A stretch of 64,000 nt of DNA from Cognataquiflexum aquatile (lineage in GTDB: Bacteria; Bacteroidota; Bacteroidia; Cytophagales; Cyclobacteriaceae): contig NZ_QMIK01000004.1 in assembly GCF_003316845.1 (NCBI RefSeq), positions 310,001 to 374,000 on the forward strand. The letters are read 5' to 3'. This document shows positions 7,574 to 15,495 of this stretch, one piece after another. The notes beneath the pieces are model-generated. The model was not told the origin of the DNA, ran no database searches, and worked only from the letters and a program-made list of their open reading frames with translations. A program made the position numbers and the translations under genes. How positions within the stretch are numbered: the stretch's first letter is position 1; every line of letters starts with the position of its first letter.

Positions 7574-9267
7574 GGGATTTGGGTTTTTGGGTTAGCCTGA
7601 ATTTCGAAAACCTTTGGTTTTGTTTCTTTACCAAATCGATCCAAGAAACTGATGGCAATGTATTTTTGACTGATGGTATTCAAAACCGGAAGCAACATCC
7701 TGTTGCTTTCATCCAGATATATCCTTTGGGAGGAAACATTCTCTTTGCGTTTTTGCAGATCAGGAAGGGTCGGCGCGATGTAGATCAATGCAAACCGAAA
7801 ATCCGGCTGTATACCCCGCTCAAACTGAAAAGCAAATCCGTCGCCATGTGGGATCAGAATGGGAGTTTGGCCTGTTGGATTGCCATTGGGATTTGGAAGT
7901 ACATCAGGAGGCAATGCCGCGAAGTGGTAATGGTTTTTGTGCAGCAAATCGGCGACATCCTTATTTTTTACATACATCGATTTGGCACTGAAGTAAGCGT
8001 TCCCGGATATGTTTGGAGTGATCTTGGACAGTCCCACCTGATTGGAGATTTCCATTGGGTTTTCCCAGGCTTTGTCCGCATTGTCACGGATTTTGTAGGG
8101 GCCGTTTCCGATATAAATTTTGGTGTTGTAATGGTTTTTTGACCACCAGTTTACCAATTCTCTGTGTGAAGCAAGGTTATAATCCATGCTCCAGTACAAT
8201 TGGGGAATGAGGTAGTCAATCCATCCGTTTTTCATCCATGTCAGGACATCGGCATAAAGATCGTCGAAGTTGGTCTGTCCGGCTCTGGTTTTGGATCCTG
8301 ACGGGTCTTTGTCGATGTTTCTCCATACGCCAAAAGGACTGATTCCGAATTGAACCCAAGGCTTTTCGGCTTTGATGGTTTCATTTACTTCTTTGACCAA
8401 AAGATTGACATTTTCTCTTCGCCAATCATCGAGTTTTTGTCCGGGTTTTCCATACTTTTTAAAAGATGCTGCGTCATTAAAAACTTCCTTTTCCACTTTG
8501 TAAGGATAAAAATAGTCATCAAAGTGGATGGCATCAATATTGTAATTTTGGACTACTTCTTTGATGATTTCTACCAGATGAGCCCTTACTTCGGGCAAAC
8601 CGGGATTGTAATAATACTTCGTGGCATACTTGATCATCCAATTGGGATGCTTGACAAAATCATGGTTTGGACTGAGGTCTTTGGTTTCCATGGTCATGGT
8701 AGCCCGGTAAGGATTAAACCATGCATGGAATTCCAATCCCCGTTTGTGCGATTCCAATATCATCCAAGAAAGAGGATCTTCCATGGTATTTGGTTTTTGG
8801 CCTTGTTTCCCTGCCAGGTATTTGGACCAAGGGGAAAATTTGGATGGATAAAATGCATCGCCGGCTGCCCGAACCTGCACAATCACCGCATTGAAATTGA
8901 GTGATTTGTAATAATCCAGAAGCTTTACAAAATCTTCCTTTTGCTTGGAATAGGAATCTGTTGAAGAAGTTGGCCAGTCAATATTGGCGACTGTCGCGAT
9001 CCAAACTCCTCTGAATTCCCTTGGACTCGGTCCCAATTCAATTTCCAAAGGTTTGTAAAAAGAAGGAGGACTTGGTGCAGTAACGGTTTTGGGAGGATAG
9101 TTGCTGTTGCCGTCAGGTTTAGCGGGAACAGAGACTTGCGGACTTGTTTTCGTTCTGGAAGTGGGGACAGGTGTCATTGTCTTGCAGGACTGTATTCCCA
9201 TGACCAGGGCAAAAAGGAAAGCTAAATGAAATATTCGGGATTTATTCAATTTGAATGGAGGCTTCAT
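7570..9267 (-). CDS. GHL10-family (YddW/DigH-like) glycosyl hydrolase lipoprotein
   Basis: A 565-residue lipoprotein: signal and lipobox (MGIQSC, Cys about 28), a Pro/Thr/Ser-rich linker to about 75, then a GHL10 (COG1649) TIM-barrel domain starting at EFRGVWIATVANIDWP and including NAVIVQVRAAGDAFYPS, HAWFNPYRA, DAIHFDDYFYPY and GISPFGVWRN, all hallmark strands of this family. E. coli DigH (YddW) of this family cleaves denuded peptidoglycan glycans, so a similar role at the outer membrane or periplasm is likely. The last about 100 residues form a beta-rich tail. The gene lies 6 bases after the amidase gene and overlaps the GNAT gene by 4 bases. Confidence 0.88.
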   Translation of the reverse strand: MKPPFKLNKSRIFHLAFLFALVMGIQSCKTMTPVPTSRTKTSPQVSVPAKPDGNSNYPPKTVTAPSPPSFYKPLEIELGPSPREFRGVWIATVANIDWPTSSTDSYSKQKEDFVKLLDYYKSLNFNAVIVQVRAAGDAFYPSKFSPWSKYLAGKQGQKPNTMEDPLSWMILESHKRGLEFHAWFNPYRATMTMETKDLSPNHDFVKHPNWMIKYATKYYYNPGLPEVRAHLVEIIKEVVQNYNIDAIHFDDYFYPYKVEKEVFNDAASFKKYGKPGQKLDDWRRENVNLLVKEVNETIKAEKPWVQFGISPFGVWRNIDKDPSGSKTRAGQTNFDDLYADVLTWMKNGWIDYLIPQLYWSMDYNLASHRELVNWWSKNHYNTKIYIGNGPYKIRDNADKAWENPMEISNQVGLSKITPNISGNAYFSAKSMYVKNKDVADLLHKNHYHFAALPPDVLPNPNGNPTGQTPILIPHGDGFAFQFERGIQPDFRFALIYIAPTLPDLQKRKENVSSQRIYLDESNRMLLPVLNTISQKYIAISFLDRFGKETKPKVFEIQANPKTQIP

Positions 9268-9273
9268 GTTTGG

Positions 9274-9939
9274 TTAAGGATTACTTTTGAAATTCAGATC
9301 TGCCAGTTTTTTTCTTAGCTTTTTCATGAATTTTGGTCCTGGATCCTGTTTTTGGGTCAGGTAGTTGGGGTCAGTTTCTTTCCAAATGGGTGTTCCCTGA
9401 AAGGCATAATATTCGTGGTGCCCGATGACATAGGTCAGTTTATATTTTCTGTTGAGGTATCTGATCAATGCAGCATTGGCCTTGACCTGCGCTTTGGTCA
9501 GTGGCGCATCCGGGCCCCCGATATTTTCGATACCAATTGCAGTATAGTTGAGTCCAATGGTATGTCTTGCAAAGGTCGTGTCAGGAAGTAACCTGAAGAT
9601 AGTTCCGTCCCGGTCAACCAAAAAATGCGCCGAAACATTGAGGTTACTAGCAGCAGTAAGTTCCGGTCGGCCACCAAGTTGAACAGGATTGAAAACATCA
9701 AAAGTCGATTCCAAGGAATACACTGCGGTCCAATGCACTACAACCATGGTGGGAACAATTGTCGCGGTTTCCTTTTCAATCCCGTGTCTGTTTTTCAGGT
9801 ATTCAATAGAGAGTTTTTCTCTTTCCTCGTCAAAAATAATGGGCTTGTCAAAGATCCGAAAAGTCTGCGCTTGGGCTCCTGATACCAAAGCAGTAATTAA
9901 AATGACCGATAAATAGACCAAAAGACCTTTTTTATTCAT
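9274..9939 (-). CDS. N-acetylmuramoyl-L-alanine amidase (Amidase_2), secreted
   Basis: A 221-residue zinc amidase of the AmpD/AmiD/PGRP fold, with a signal peptide ending at GAQAQ. Predicted Zn ligands are His69 (VVHW), His174 (IGHHEY) and Asp199 (KQDPGP), the same pattern as AmpD. It cleaves the MurNAc-L-Ala bond in the periplasm. I start at the ATG at 9939, not the upstream TTG at 9969, because it begins the signal peptide (MNKKGLLVYLS). It is the first gene of the minus-strand amidase-GHL10-GNAT-ampG operon. Confidence 0.92.
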   Translation of the reverse strand: MNKKGLLVYLSVILITALVSGAQAQTFRIFDKPIIFDEEREKLSIEYLKNRHGIEKETATIVPTMVVVHWTAVYSLESTFDVFNPVQLGGRPELTAASNLNVSAHFLVDRDGTIFRLLPDTTFARHTIGLNYTAIGIENIGGPDAPLTKAQVKANAALIRYLNRKYKLTYVIGHHEYYAFQGTPIWKETDPNYLTQKQDPGPKFMKKLRKKLADLNFKSNP

Positions 9940-10043
9940 GGTTTTTGTTGTGAGGGTGTTGAATTTCAATTTTTACTCAAAATAAAGGAATTTATTGGTA
10001 GGTATATTCCAATCATCAAAACTTTGGACAATACAACGCTTTT

Positions 10044-10078
10044 CCAAAAACAAAAAGCCCCAGCCTTATAGGCTGGGG
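10044..10078 (-). terminator. Rho-independent terminator of hsp20
   Basis: On the minus strand CCCCAGCC (10078-10071), loop TATAA, GGCTGGGG (10065-10058) is a perfect 8-bp GC-rich stem followed by CTTTTTGTTTTTGG. It sits 24 bases after the hsp20 stop. Confidence 0.92.
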
Positions 10079-10101
10079 ACTTGCATACGTAGGAAAAAAT
10101 C

Positions 10102-10548
10102 TTAACCTACCGAAATGGCCTTTTTGGGTTTGTCACTTTCAATAACCTTCTTGGGGAGGACAACATTCAAAATACCGTTGTCATATTTGGCATCTATTTT
10201 TTCGTCCATCACATTCTCAGGAAGGCTAAATGAACGCCTGATACTTGAATAAGAGAATTCTTTCTTACGGTAATTTTCTTTTTTCTCTTCTTTCTTCTCT
10301 TCTTTTTCGGCGCTGATATTCAGCATTCCATCTACTACTTCGACTTTAAAATCTTTTTTGTCAAAGCCCGGTGCAGAAAGTTCAAGTTTGAACTCTTTGT
10401 CATTTTCAATCACATTGGTGGAAGGAATTTCCACGCCTTTTTCAGGAAGCCAGAATTTTTCATCCAAATCAAAAGGGTTTTCTGTTCCGAAGAAATCCTG
10501 GACCAATTTTGGCCAAGCACTTCCGTTTTGCTTAGTTAGTAATCCCAT
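10102..10548 (-). CDS. Small heat shock protein, Hsp20/alpha-crystallin family
   Basis: A 148-residue ATP-independent holdase chaperone of the cytosol. The alpha-crystallin domain spans about residues 40-145, with ELSAPGFDKKDFKVEV, the A.EKEE...Y..KEFSYSS.RRSFSLPENV block and the GIL.VVLPK segment near the end. It contains a Glu/Lys-rich loop (KEEKKEEKKE). The gene is single and ends in a strong terminator. Upstream DNA (10549-10665) has no clear heat-shock element that I can name. Confidence 0.95.
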   Translation of the reverse strand: MGLLTKQNGSAWPKLVQDFFGTENPFDLDEKFWLPEKGVEIPSTNVIENDKEFKLELSAPGFDKKDFKVEVVDGMLNISAEKEEKKEEKKENYRKKEFSYSSIRRSFSLPENVMDEKIDAKYDNGILNVVLPKKVIESDKPKKAISVG

Positions 10549-10665
10549 GGCTTTAAGAATTTAGAGTTAATTGGATTTATTTAACAGCACCAAGTTAACA
10601 TTGTTCCAATAAAAACCACATGACAATAGTCACATTACCAACTGATTGTGGTCAAAAAATACAAT

Positions 10666-11625
10666 TCAAAAAAGCTTTCTTACAATATTTTCAATACATT
10701 TTGAAGCCAATCTTCCTGTGGCATTATCCCGATCAAAATCCGGATTGAGTTCGACAATATCCATGCTTATCAGCTTTCCTGTTTTGGCCAAATAATCGAA
10801 TATCCTGAAAGCCAACTCAGGTGAAAATCCCAAAGGAGAGGGCGCACTCACCCCGGGTGCATATGCTGATGAAAAACCATCAAGGTCTATACTGAGGTAT
10901 ATTTTATTGAATTGAAGACAAAAATCATCTAAAGTTTGTGCAATGGTTTCCCAATTTGCCAAAGTGAATTCCTCCATTTCCATCCATTGGACTTTATGTT
11001 TTAAGGCAGTTTCAAAAAGCACTTTTGGATTGGATGATTGTTGGATACCAAGGCATAGGTAATGGAATTGGCTTTGGTAATCATTGGCCAACTGAAAAAA
11101 GGGGGACCCTGAATGTCCTTTGCCGCTGTTCAATTCCCTGAGGTCAAAATGTGCGTCCAGATTGATGATGCCTAATTTTTCTCCTTTGGGAATCAAATAC
11201 TCCATTATCCCGCGACCATGGGCAAAAGCAAGGTCGTGTCCACCACCCAATAAAACAGGGAAATAGTGGTTTTGGAGTAATTCGGTGACGGTTTTGGAAA
11301 TGAGGGAATGGCTGGATTCCATGTCTTCCCCTTCTGTGATTATATCCCCCAAATCATAAATCCCAACTTCCTCAGGCAGGTGAAAGGCCATCGGGCCCAT
11401 CATTTTCCTGATAGCTTCCGGACCTTTGGCTGCACCCGTTCTTCCCTGATTTCTACGTACGCCTTCATCTCCTGCATATCCTAGGATTGCAATCCCTTTT
11501 CCATTTGAAGGTTGATCGATGTGCAGATTATCCACACAGGTCACAGCCTGATGCCAATATTGAATGGAATCTGAAGGACGTCCTGTCCAGGTATGCGGAA
11601 GTGTAGGATGGTGAAGAAGAGTCAT
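10666..11625 (-). CDS. hutG: Formimidoylglutamase, arginase/ureohydrolase family
   Basis: A 319-residue binuclear Mn enzyme. The ureohydrolase signatures appear in order: GGGHD (about 127-131), DAHFD (about 157-161) and SIDLDGF (about 245-251). The overall sequence (GYAGDEGVRRNQGRTGAAKGP near 49-69) is that of HutG, which releases formamide from N-formimidoyl-glutamate in histidine breakdown, rather than arginase or agmatinase. No other hut gene is nearby. It lies in the same direction as the small unknown gene upstream (50-base gap). Confidence 0.88.
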   Translation of the reverse strand: MTLLHHPTLPHTWTGRPSDSIQYWHQAVTCVDNLHIDQPSNGKGIAILGYAGDEGVRRNQGRTGAAKGPEAIRKMMGPMAFHLPEEVGIYDLGDIITEGEDMESSHSLISKTVTELLQNHYFPVLLGGGHDLAFAHGRGIMEYLIPKGEKLGIINLDAHFDLRELNSGKGHSGSPFFQLANDYQSQFHYLCLGIQQSSNPKVLFETALKHKVQWMEMEEFTLANWETIAQTLDDFCLQFNKIYLSIDLDGFSSAYAPGVSAPSPLGFSPELAFRIFDYLAKTGKLISMDIVELNPDFDRDNATGRLASKCIENIVRKLF

Positions 11626-11675
11626 TTTTAAGGATTGAAACCGGTTTTCGTTTAAAGTTTTACCAAAAAATTCGG

Positions 11676-11900
11676 TTATGATTTGGCAAGATAAAGGTTG
11701 AATTCCAAGGCATTGCCCGCTACAAATTCATCCACGGCGAGGTCTTCCATGATTTCATCATCAAACTCCATTTCGGTTTTTTCCACTTTTCCGTCGGGAT
11801 GGATAATCAGTTCAGTTCCGGTCCAATCCTCAGGATTGACCTTGACCAATACCTGGTAATCGTCAAACACCCTTTTGAAATATTTTGGCATCGTACCCAT
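11676..11900 (-). CDS. Small acidic conserved hypothetical protein
   Basis: A 74-residue protein that I do not recognise. It starts MPKYFKRVFDDYQVLVKV after a short MGT leader and is rich in Asp and Glu (KTEMEFDDEIMEDLAVDEF). Start chosen at the ATG at 11900; an ATG at 11891 (MPKYFKR) is equally possible, and the frame extended upstream only has a TTG. No signal peptide or membrane segment. It is divergent from the trp operon, whose promoter begins about 50 bases away. Coding is supported by its alternating hydrophobic pattern and position, not by a known family. Confidence 0.65.
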   Translation of the reverse strand: MGTMPKYFKRVFDDYQVLVKVNPEDWTGTELIIHPDGKVEKTEMEFDDEIMEDLAVDEFVAGNALEFNLYLAKS

Positions 11901-11951
11901 AGCGTTCAATTTTTTTATTCAAAATTACCGATAATTTTTATTCAATAATTT

Positions 11952-11981
11952 TTTGTTAAGCAAAATGCATTTTTAACTTTG
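11952..11981 (+). promoter_or_regulatory. Promoter of the trp operon
   Basis: TTTG (11952-11955), an 18-base spacer and TAACTTTG (11974-11981) match the Bacteroidota TTG/TAnnTTTG promoter. The predicted transcription start is near 11987, giving an almost leaderless leader-peptide ORF (ATG at 11996). Confidence 0.65.
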
Positions 11982-11995
11982 TCCCACTGAAAAAA

Positions 11996-12070
11996 ATGAA
12001 AACAACTCAAAACAAATATTGGTGGTGGCATTCGACTTCTAAAATGGAAGAACCGGTTGTTGTTGCCTAA
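11996..12070 (+). CDS. trpL: trp operon leader peptide, 24 residues with Trp-Trp-Trp
   Basis: A short ORF of 24 codons: MKTTQNKY, then three consecutive TGG codons at 12020-12028, then HSTSKMEEPVVVA and a TAA at 12068. It lies between the trp promoter and a strong terminator before trpE. Three adjacent Trp codons in so short an ORF are what a ribosome-stalling sensor of charged tRNA-Trp needs. It is too small for standard gene callers. No Shine-Dalgarno is evident. Confidence 0.9.
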   Translation: MKTTQNKYWWWHSTSKMEEPVVVA

Positions 12071-12130
12071 TTTTGTGTTTGACTGACATATCGAAAGGGC
12101 TTACTGGTTTTTCCAGTAAGCCCTTTTTTT
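12045..12130 (+). promoter_or_regulatory. Transcription attenuator of the trp operon
   Basis: Two exclusive structures can be drawn. Terminator: AAAGGGCTTACTGG (12094-12107) pairs perfectly with 12113-12126 around a TTTTT loop, followed by T residues to 12130. Antiterminator: 12045-12057 (TGGAAGAACCGGT) pairs over 13 unbroken positions, two of them G-U, with 12103-12115, which destroys the terminator loop and upper stem. The 5' arm lies 17 bases after the last Trp codon and inside the leader ORF, so a ribosome stalled on Trp leaves it free while one reaching the stop codon would cover it or lie just past it. This is the classical logic of tryptophan attenuation. Confidence 0.9.
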
Positions 12131-12149
12131 ATTCCTTAAACCCTCTGCA

Positions 12150-13556
12150 ATGGAAAAGTTCAAAATCAATACCCATCATAAAAAGCGCTTGGCTGACACG
12201 ATTACGCCGGTCAGCATTTACCTTCAGATCAGGGATAGGTTTGCCAATCCCATTTTGTTGGAGAGTTCTGATTACCATGGGCAAGAGGACAGTTTTTCCT
12301 ATATCTGTTTCAATCCGATCGCGTCATTTTCATTCAATGCAGGTCAGGTGAAGGAAACACTTCCTTTTGGCGAGTCCATATCCTATCATGTTGGGCCTGA
12401 ATTGAGCCTTGTTGATGCGCTGCGAAAGTTCTCTGGTAGATTTCAGGATGACAACGGGAAGCACAAATTCATCAGCAATGGACTTTTTGGGTATATGCAA
12501 TATGATACTTTGGCTTATTTTGAAGATATCAAGCTGGAAAATTCCTCTCCGGATTCGGTTCCGATGCTTCATTATGCGGTTTATCAAAACGTGATTGTAG
12601 TCGACCATTTCAAAAATGAGATGCATCTCTTTGAACATCAGGTGGAGGGAATCGAAACAGAAGTGCAGCTTCCGCTTTTGGAGACGCTTCTCAACAATAA
12701 AAACCTTCCTTCTTATTCTTTCAAATTGGTAGGAGAGGAGTCTTCCAACTATACCGATTCGGAATTTTTGGATATCCTCAAAAAGGGGCAGGAGCATTGC
12801 TTCCGTGGCGATGTGTTCCAAATTGTGCTTTCGAGGAAATTCTCCACCCAATTCAAAGGAGATGAATTCAATGTCTACCGCGCACTCCGGTCCGTCAATC
12901 CTTCGCCTTATTTGTTCTATTTTGACTATGGATCCTACAAGGTTTTTGGGAGTTCACCGGAGGCGCAGATTGTGGTAAAAAACAACAAAGCCACGATTTA
13001 TCCGATTGCCGGGACTTTCAAACGGACAGGAAATGACATGGCTGATGCAGACTTGGCAAGGAAACTCTATGACGATCCAAAGGAGAACTCCGAACATGTC
13101 ATGTTGGTAGACCTTGCGAGAAATGACCTCAGCCGGTCCTCCGAAAAAGTGGAAGTAGAGGTTTTCAAAGAAATTCAATACTATTCCCACGTCATCCATT
13201 TGGTGTCCAAAGTGACCGGTATCCTTCCCGAAGGTACCAACCCACTGCAATTGGTGGCCGATACATTTCCTGCTGGTACGCTGTCCGGCGCTCCCAAGTA
13301 CCGGGCAATGGAACTCATCGACCAACTTGAAAATACTTCCCGTAAATTCTATGGAGGCGCTATCGGATTCCTGGGGTTCAACGGTGACTTCAATCATGCC
13401 ATTTTGATCCGGTCATTTGTTTCCCAAAACAACAGATTGCGGTTCCAGGCCGGTGCCGGAGTCGTAGCCAAATCTTTTATCCAATCAGAATTGCAGGAGG
13501 TAACCAATAAACTGGAAGCTTTAAGAGTAGCCCTGAAAGCAGCAGAAGCGATTTGA
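12150..13556 (+). CDS. trpE: Anthranilate synthase component I
   Basis: A 468-residue chorismate-utilising enzyme, the first committed step of tryptophan synthesis, working with TrpG. The feedback site element LLES (about 36-39) is present, so Trp inhibition is expected. The C-terminal chorismate-binding domain shows the GDVFQIVLSR segment, SPEAQ, PIAGTFKRTG, DDPKENSEHVMLVDLARNDL and the late GAGVVA.S. Start is the ATG at 12150, 20 bases after the attenuator T-run. A 97-base gap with short poly-T/A words separates it from trpG. Confidence 0.97.
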   Translation: MEKFKINTHHKKRLADTITPVSIYLQIRDRFANPILLESSDYHGQEDSFSYICFNPIASFSFNAGQVKETLPFGESISYHVGPELSLVDALRKFSGRFQDDNGKHKFISNGLFGYMQYDTLAYFEDIKLENSSPDSVPMLHYAVYQNVIVVDHFKNEMHLFEHQVEGIETEVQLPLLETLLNNKNLPSYSFKLVGEESSNYTDSEFLDILKKGQEHCFRGDVFQIVLSRKFSTQFKGDEFNVYRALRSVNPSPYLFYFDYGSYKVFGSSPEAQIVVKNNKATIYPIAGTFKRTGNDMADADLARKLYDDPKENSEHVMLVDLARNDLSRSSEKVEVEVFKEIQYYSHVIHLVSKVTGILPEGTNPLQLVADTFPAGTLSGAPKYRAMELIDQLENTSRKFYGGAIGFLGFNGDFNHAILIRSFVSQNNRLRFQAGAGVVAKSFIQSELQEVTNKLEALRVALKAAEAI

Positions 13557-13653
13557 AAAATTTAAAAAGTTGAAATTTAACCAAGGAAAGCTTAGAATAA
13601 ACTGGATTTTAATTTTCCAATTTTTCAATCTTTCAATTTTCCAATCTAAAAAA

Positions 13654-14220
13654 ATGAAACTCCTAGTACTAGACAATTACGACTCCTTTACCTACAACCT
13701 GGTTTATATCATCAGAGCTTTGGGCTATGGTCCACAGATGGATATATTCCGGAATGATAAAATCAGCCTTGAAGAAGTCTCCAATTATGATAAAATACTC
13801 CTTTCTCCAGGTCCTGGCGTTCCTGCCGAAGCTGGGATTATGCCCGAATTGCTGAAAAAATATTCCGCTACCAAGGATATCCTCGGCATCTGTCTTGGAC
13901 ATCAGGCGATCGGAGAGGCTTTTGGCGGGACTTTGATCAACCTTTCGGAAGTAGTTCACGGACTTGCTTCTGAAGTGAAAGTCGCTGACGATCTGATCTT
14001 CAAAGGCCTTCCCGAAAAATTCAAAATAGGCAGATACCATTCTTGGGTGATCAATGAACAGACACTTTCCCCTGATTTGGAAATCACCGCCAGAACACCC
14101 GATGGACAAATCATGGGTGTGAGGCACAAAGAATTCAAAGTCCGCGGTCTTCAGTTCCATCCTGAATCTGTGTTGACAGAACATGGCATAGAGATGATGA
14201 AAAATTGGCTGGAAAGCTAG
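13654..14220 (+). CDS. trpG: Anthranilate synthase component II, glutamine amidotransferase
   Basis: A 188-residue class I glutamine amidotransferase supplying ammonia to TrpE. The nucleophile Cys80 is in GICLGHQ, and His169/Glu171 are in LQFHPES. I start at the ATG at 13654 (MKLLVLDNYDSFTYNL, the standard family start); the open frame reaches further back only through a TTG at 13570. It could also serve p-aminobenzoate synthesis, as many TrpG/PabA proteins do. A 259-base word tract follows before trpD. Confidence 0.96.
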   Translation: MKLLVLDNYDSFTYNLVYIIRALGYGPQMDIFRNDKISLEEVSNYDKILLSPGPGVPAEAGIMPELLKKYSATKDILGICLGHQAIGEAFGGTLINLSEVVHGLASEVKVADDLIFKGLPEKFKIGRYHSWVINEQTLSPDLEITARTPDGQIMGVRHKEFKVRGLQFHPESVLTEHGIEMMKNWLES

Positions 14221-14479
14221 GGGAGATGGGAAGGTTGGAAGTCGGGAAGTAGGAAGTATGTAAGTAGGAAGTATGGAGGTCGGGAAGTTGGAAGTTGGGA
14301 AAGTAGGGAGTACAAATATTAAGTACCAAGTACGAAGTGTCCAAAATTAGACCCAGCCAGATAACCATTAACCAATTAACCATTAACCCAATAACCAATA
14401 ACCTGATAACCTGATAACAACTACAACCATTACAACAACCACAACCAATACAACAACTACAACCTATTAACCAACCTCC
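14221..14479 (+). repeat. Intergenic word tract between trpG and trpD
   Basis: No gene. Directly after the trpG stop come about nine GGAAGT-type words of 7-9 bases (14221-14312), then TAACC-NN words (about 14362-14418), then six 9-mers at 14414-14467 of the form ACAACNNNN (for example ACAACCATT, ACAACAACC, ACAACCAAT), ending 12 bases before the trpD ATG. The 9-mers match those before 863. Confidence 0.85.
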
Positions 14480-15493
14480 ATGAAAGACATACTCAACCAC
14501 CTGATTGAACACCGGAGCCTTTCGAAAGACCAAGCAAAGGAAGTTTTGAAAAAAATCACTTCAGGTTCTTACAACTCCAGTCAGATAGCGGCTTTCCTGA
14601 CCGTGTACCTGATGAGAAGCATCACCGTAGAGGAATTGGGCGGATTTAGAGAAGCGATGTTGGAGTTGTGCATTCCTGTGGAGATAGCCGAATACGATGC
14701 CATGGACCTTTGCGGTACAGGCGGTGACGGAAAGGATACTTTCAATATCTCTACCCTTGCTTCCTTTATCGTAGCAGGTGCAGGACAAAATGTAGCCAAA
14801 CATGGTAATACCGGTGTGTCTTCGATATGTGGTTCTTCCAATCTACTGGCGCACTTTGGTTATGAGTTTACCAATGACATCAGCAAGATCAGAAAGAGCC
14901 TCGATGAAGCAGGAATCTGTTTTCTTCATGCGCCGCTTTTCCACCCTGCCATGAAAAATGTTGGCCCCATCAGAAAGGAATTGGGTGTAAAGACATTTTT
15001 CAATATGTTGGGCCCGATGGTTAATCCGAGTTTCCCGAAAAAACAATTGGTAGGGGTTTTCAGTCTTGAGTTGGCGAGACTCTATGCCTACCTCTATCAG
15101 GAGCACGATGGCAACTTCAGTATTTTACATGCCTTGGACGGCTATGATGAAATTTCCCTCACAGGGGATTTCAAGATGATTTCCAATTCGGGGGAAAAAC
15201 TCCTCAGTCCGGAGAGTATTGGTTTACCCAAAATATCTCCCGATTCCATCTTGGGGGGAGAAACCGTAGAAGAGTCCGCAAGAATATTTGACAATATATT
15301 GAAAGGAAAAGGAACAGTTCCGCAAAATTCTGTTGTCCTTGCCAATGCCGCTGCGGCGCTGGTAACGGCAGATCCTAAATTGGGATTTGAATCTGCCTTG
15401 GAAAAAGCCAAAGACTCCCTTTATGGGGGAAATGCGCTGAAAGTTTTCAATGCCCTGGTCAATCCAAAAACAACTGTTTCATTTTCAAACTGA
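14480..15493 (+). CDS. trpD: Anthranilate phosphoribosyltransferase
   Basis: A 337-residue cytosolic enzyme joining anthranilate and PRPP. The PRPP-binding GTGGD motif (about 79-83, CGTGGDGKDTFNIST) and KHGN (about 107-110) are intact, and SSICGSSNLLAHFG replaces the common SS.CGSADVLEALG block in the expected place. Length is normal. TrpC begins 2 bases after the stop, so they are coupled. Confidence 0.96.
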   Translation: MKDILNHLIEHRSLSKDQAKEVLKKITSGSYNSSQIAAFLTVYLMRSITVEELGGFREAMLELCIPVEIAEYDAMDLCGTGGDGKDTFNISTLASFIVAGAGQNVAKHGNTGVSSICGSSNLLAHFGYEFTNDISKIRKSLDEAGICFLHAPLFHPAMKNVGPIRKELGVKTFFNMLGPMVNPSFPKKQLVGVFSLELARLYAYLYQEHDGNFSILHALDGYDEISLTGDFKMISNSGEKLLSPESIGLPKISPDSILGGETVEESARIFDNILKGKGTVPQNSVVLANAAAALVTADPKLGFESALEKAKDSLYGGNALKVFNALVNPKTTVSFSN

Positions 15494-15495
15494 AC

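Noticed and set aside
13570-13653. Extended N-terminus of TrpG from a TTG
   Set aside because: It translates spacer DNA with poly-T words (FQFFNLSIFQSKK) and is absent from the family.
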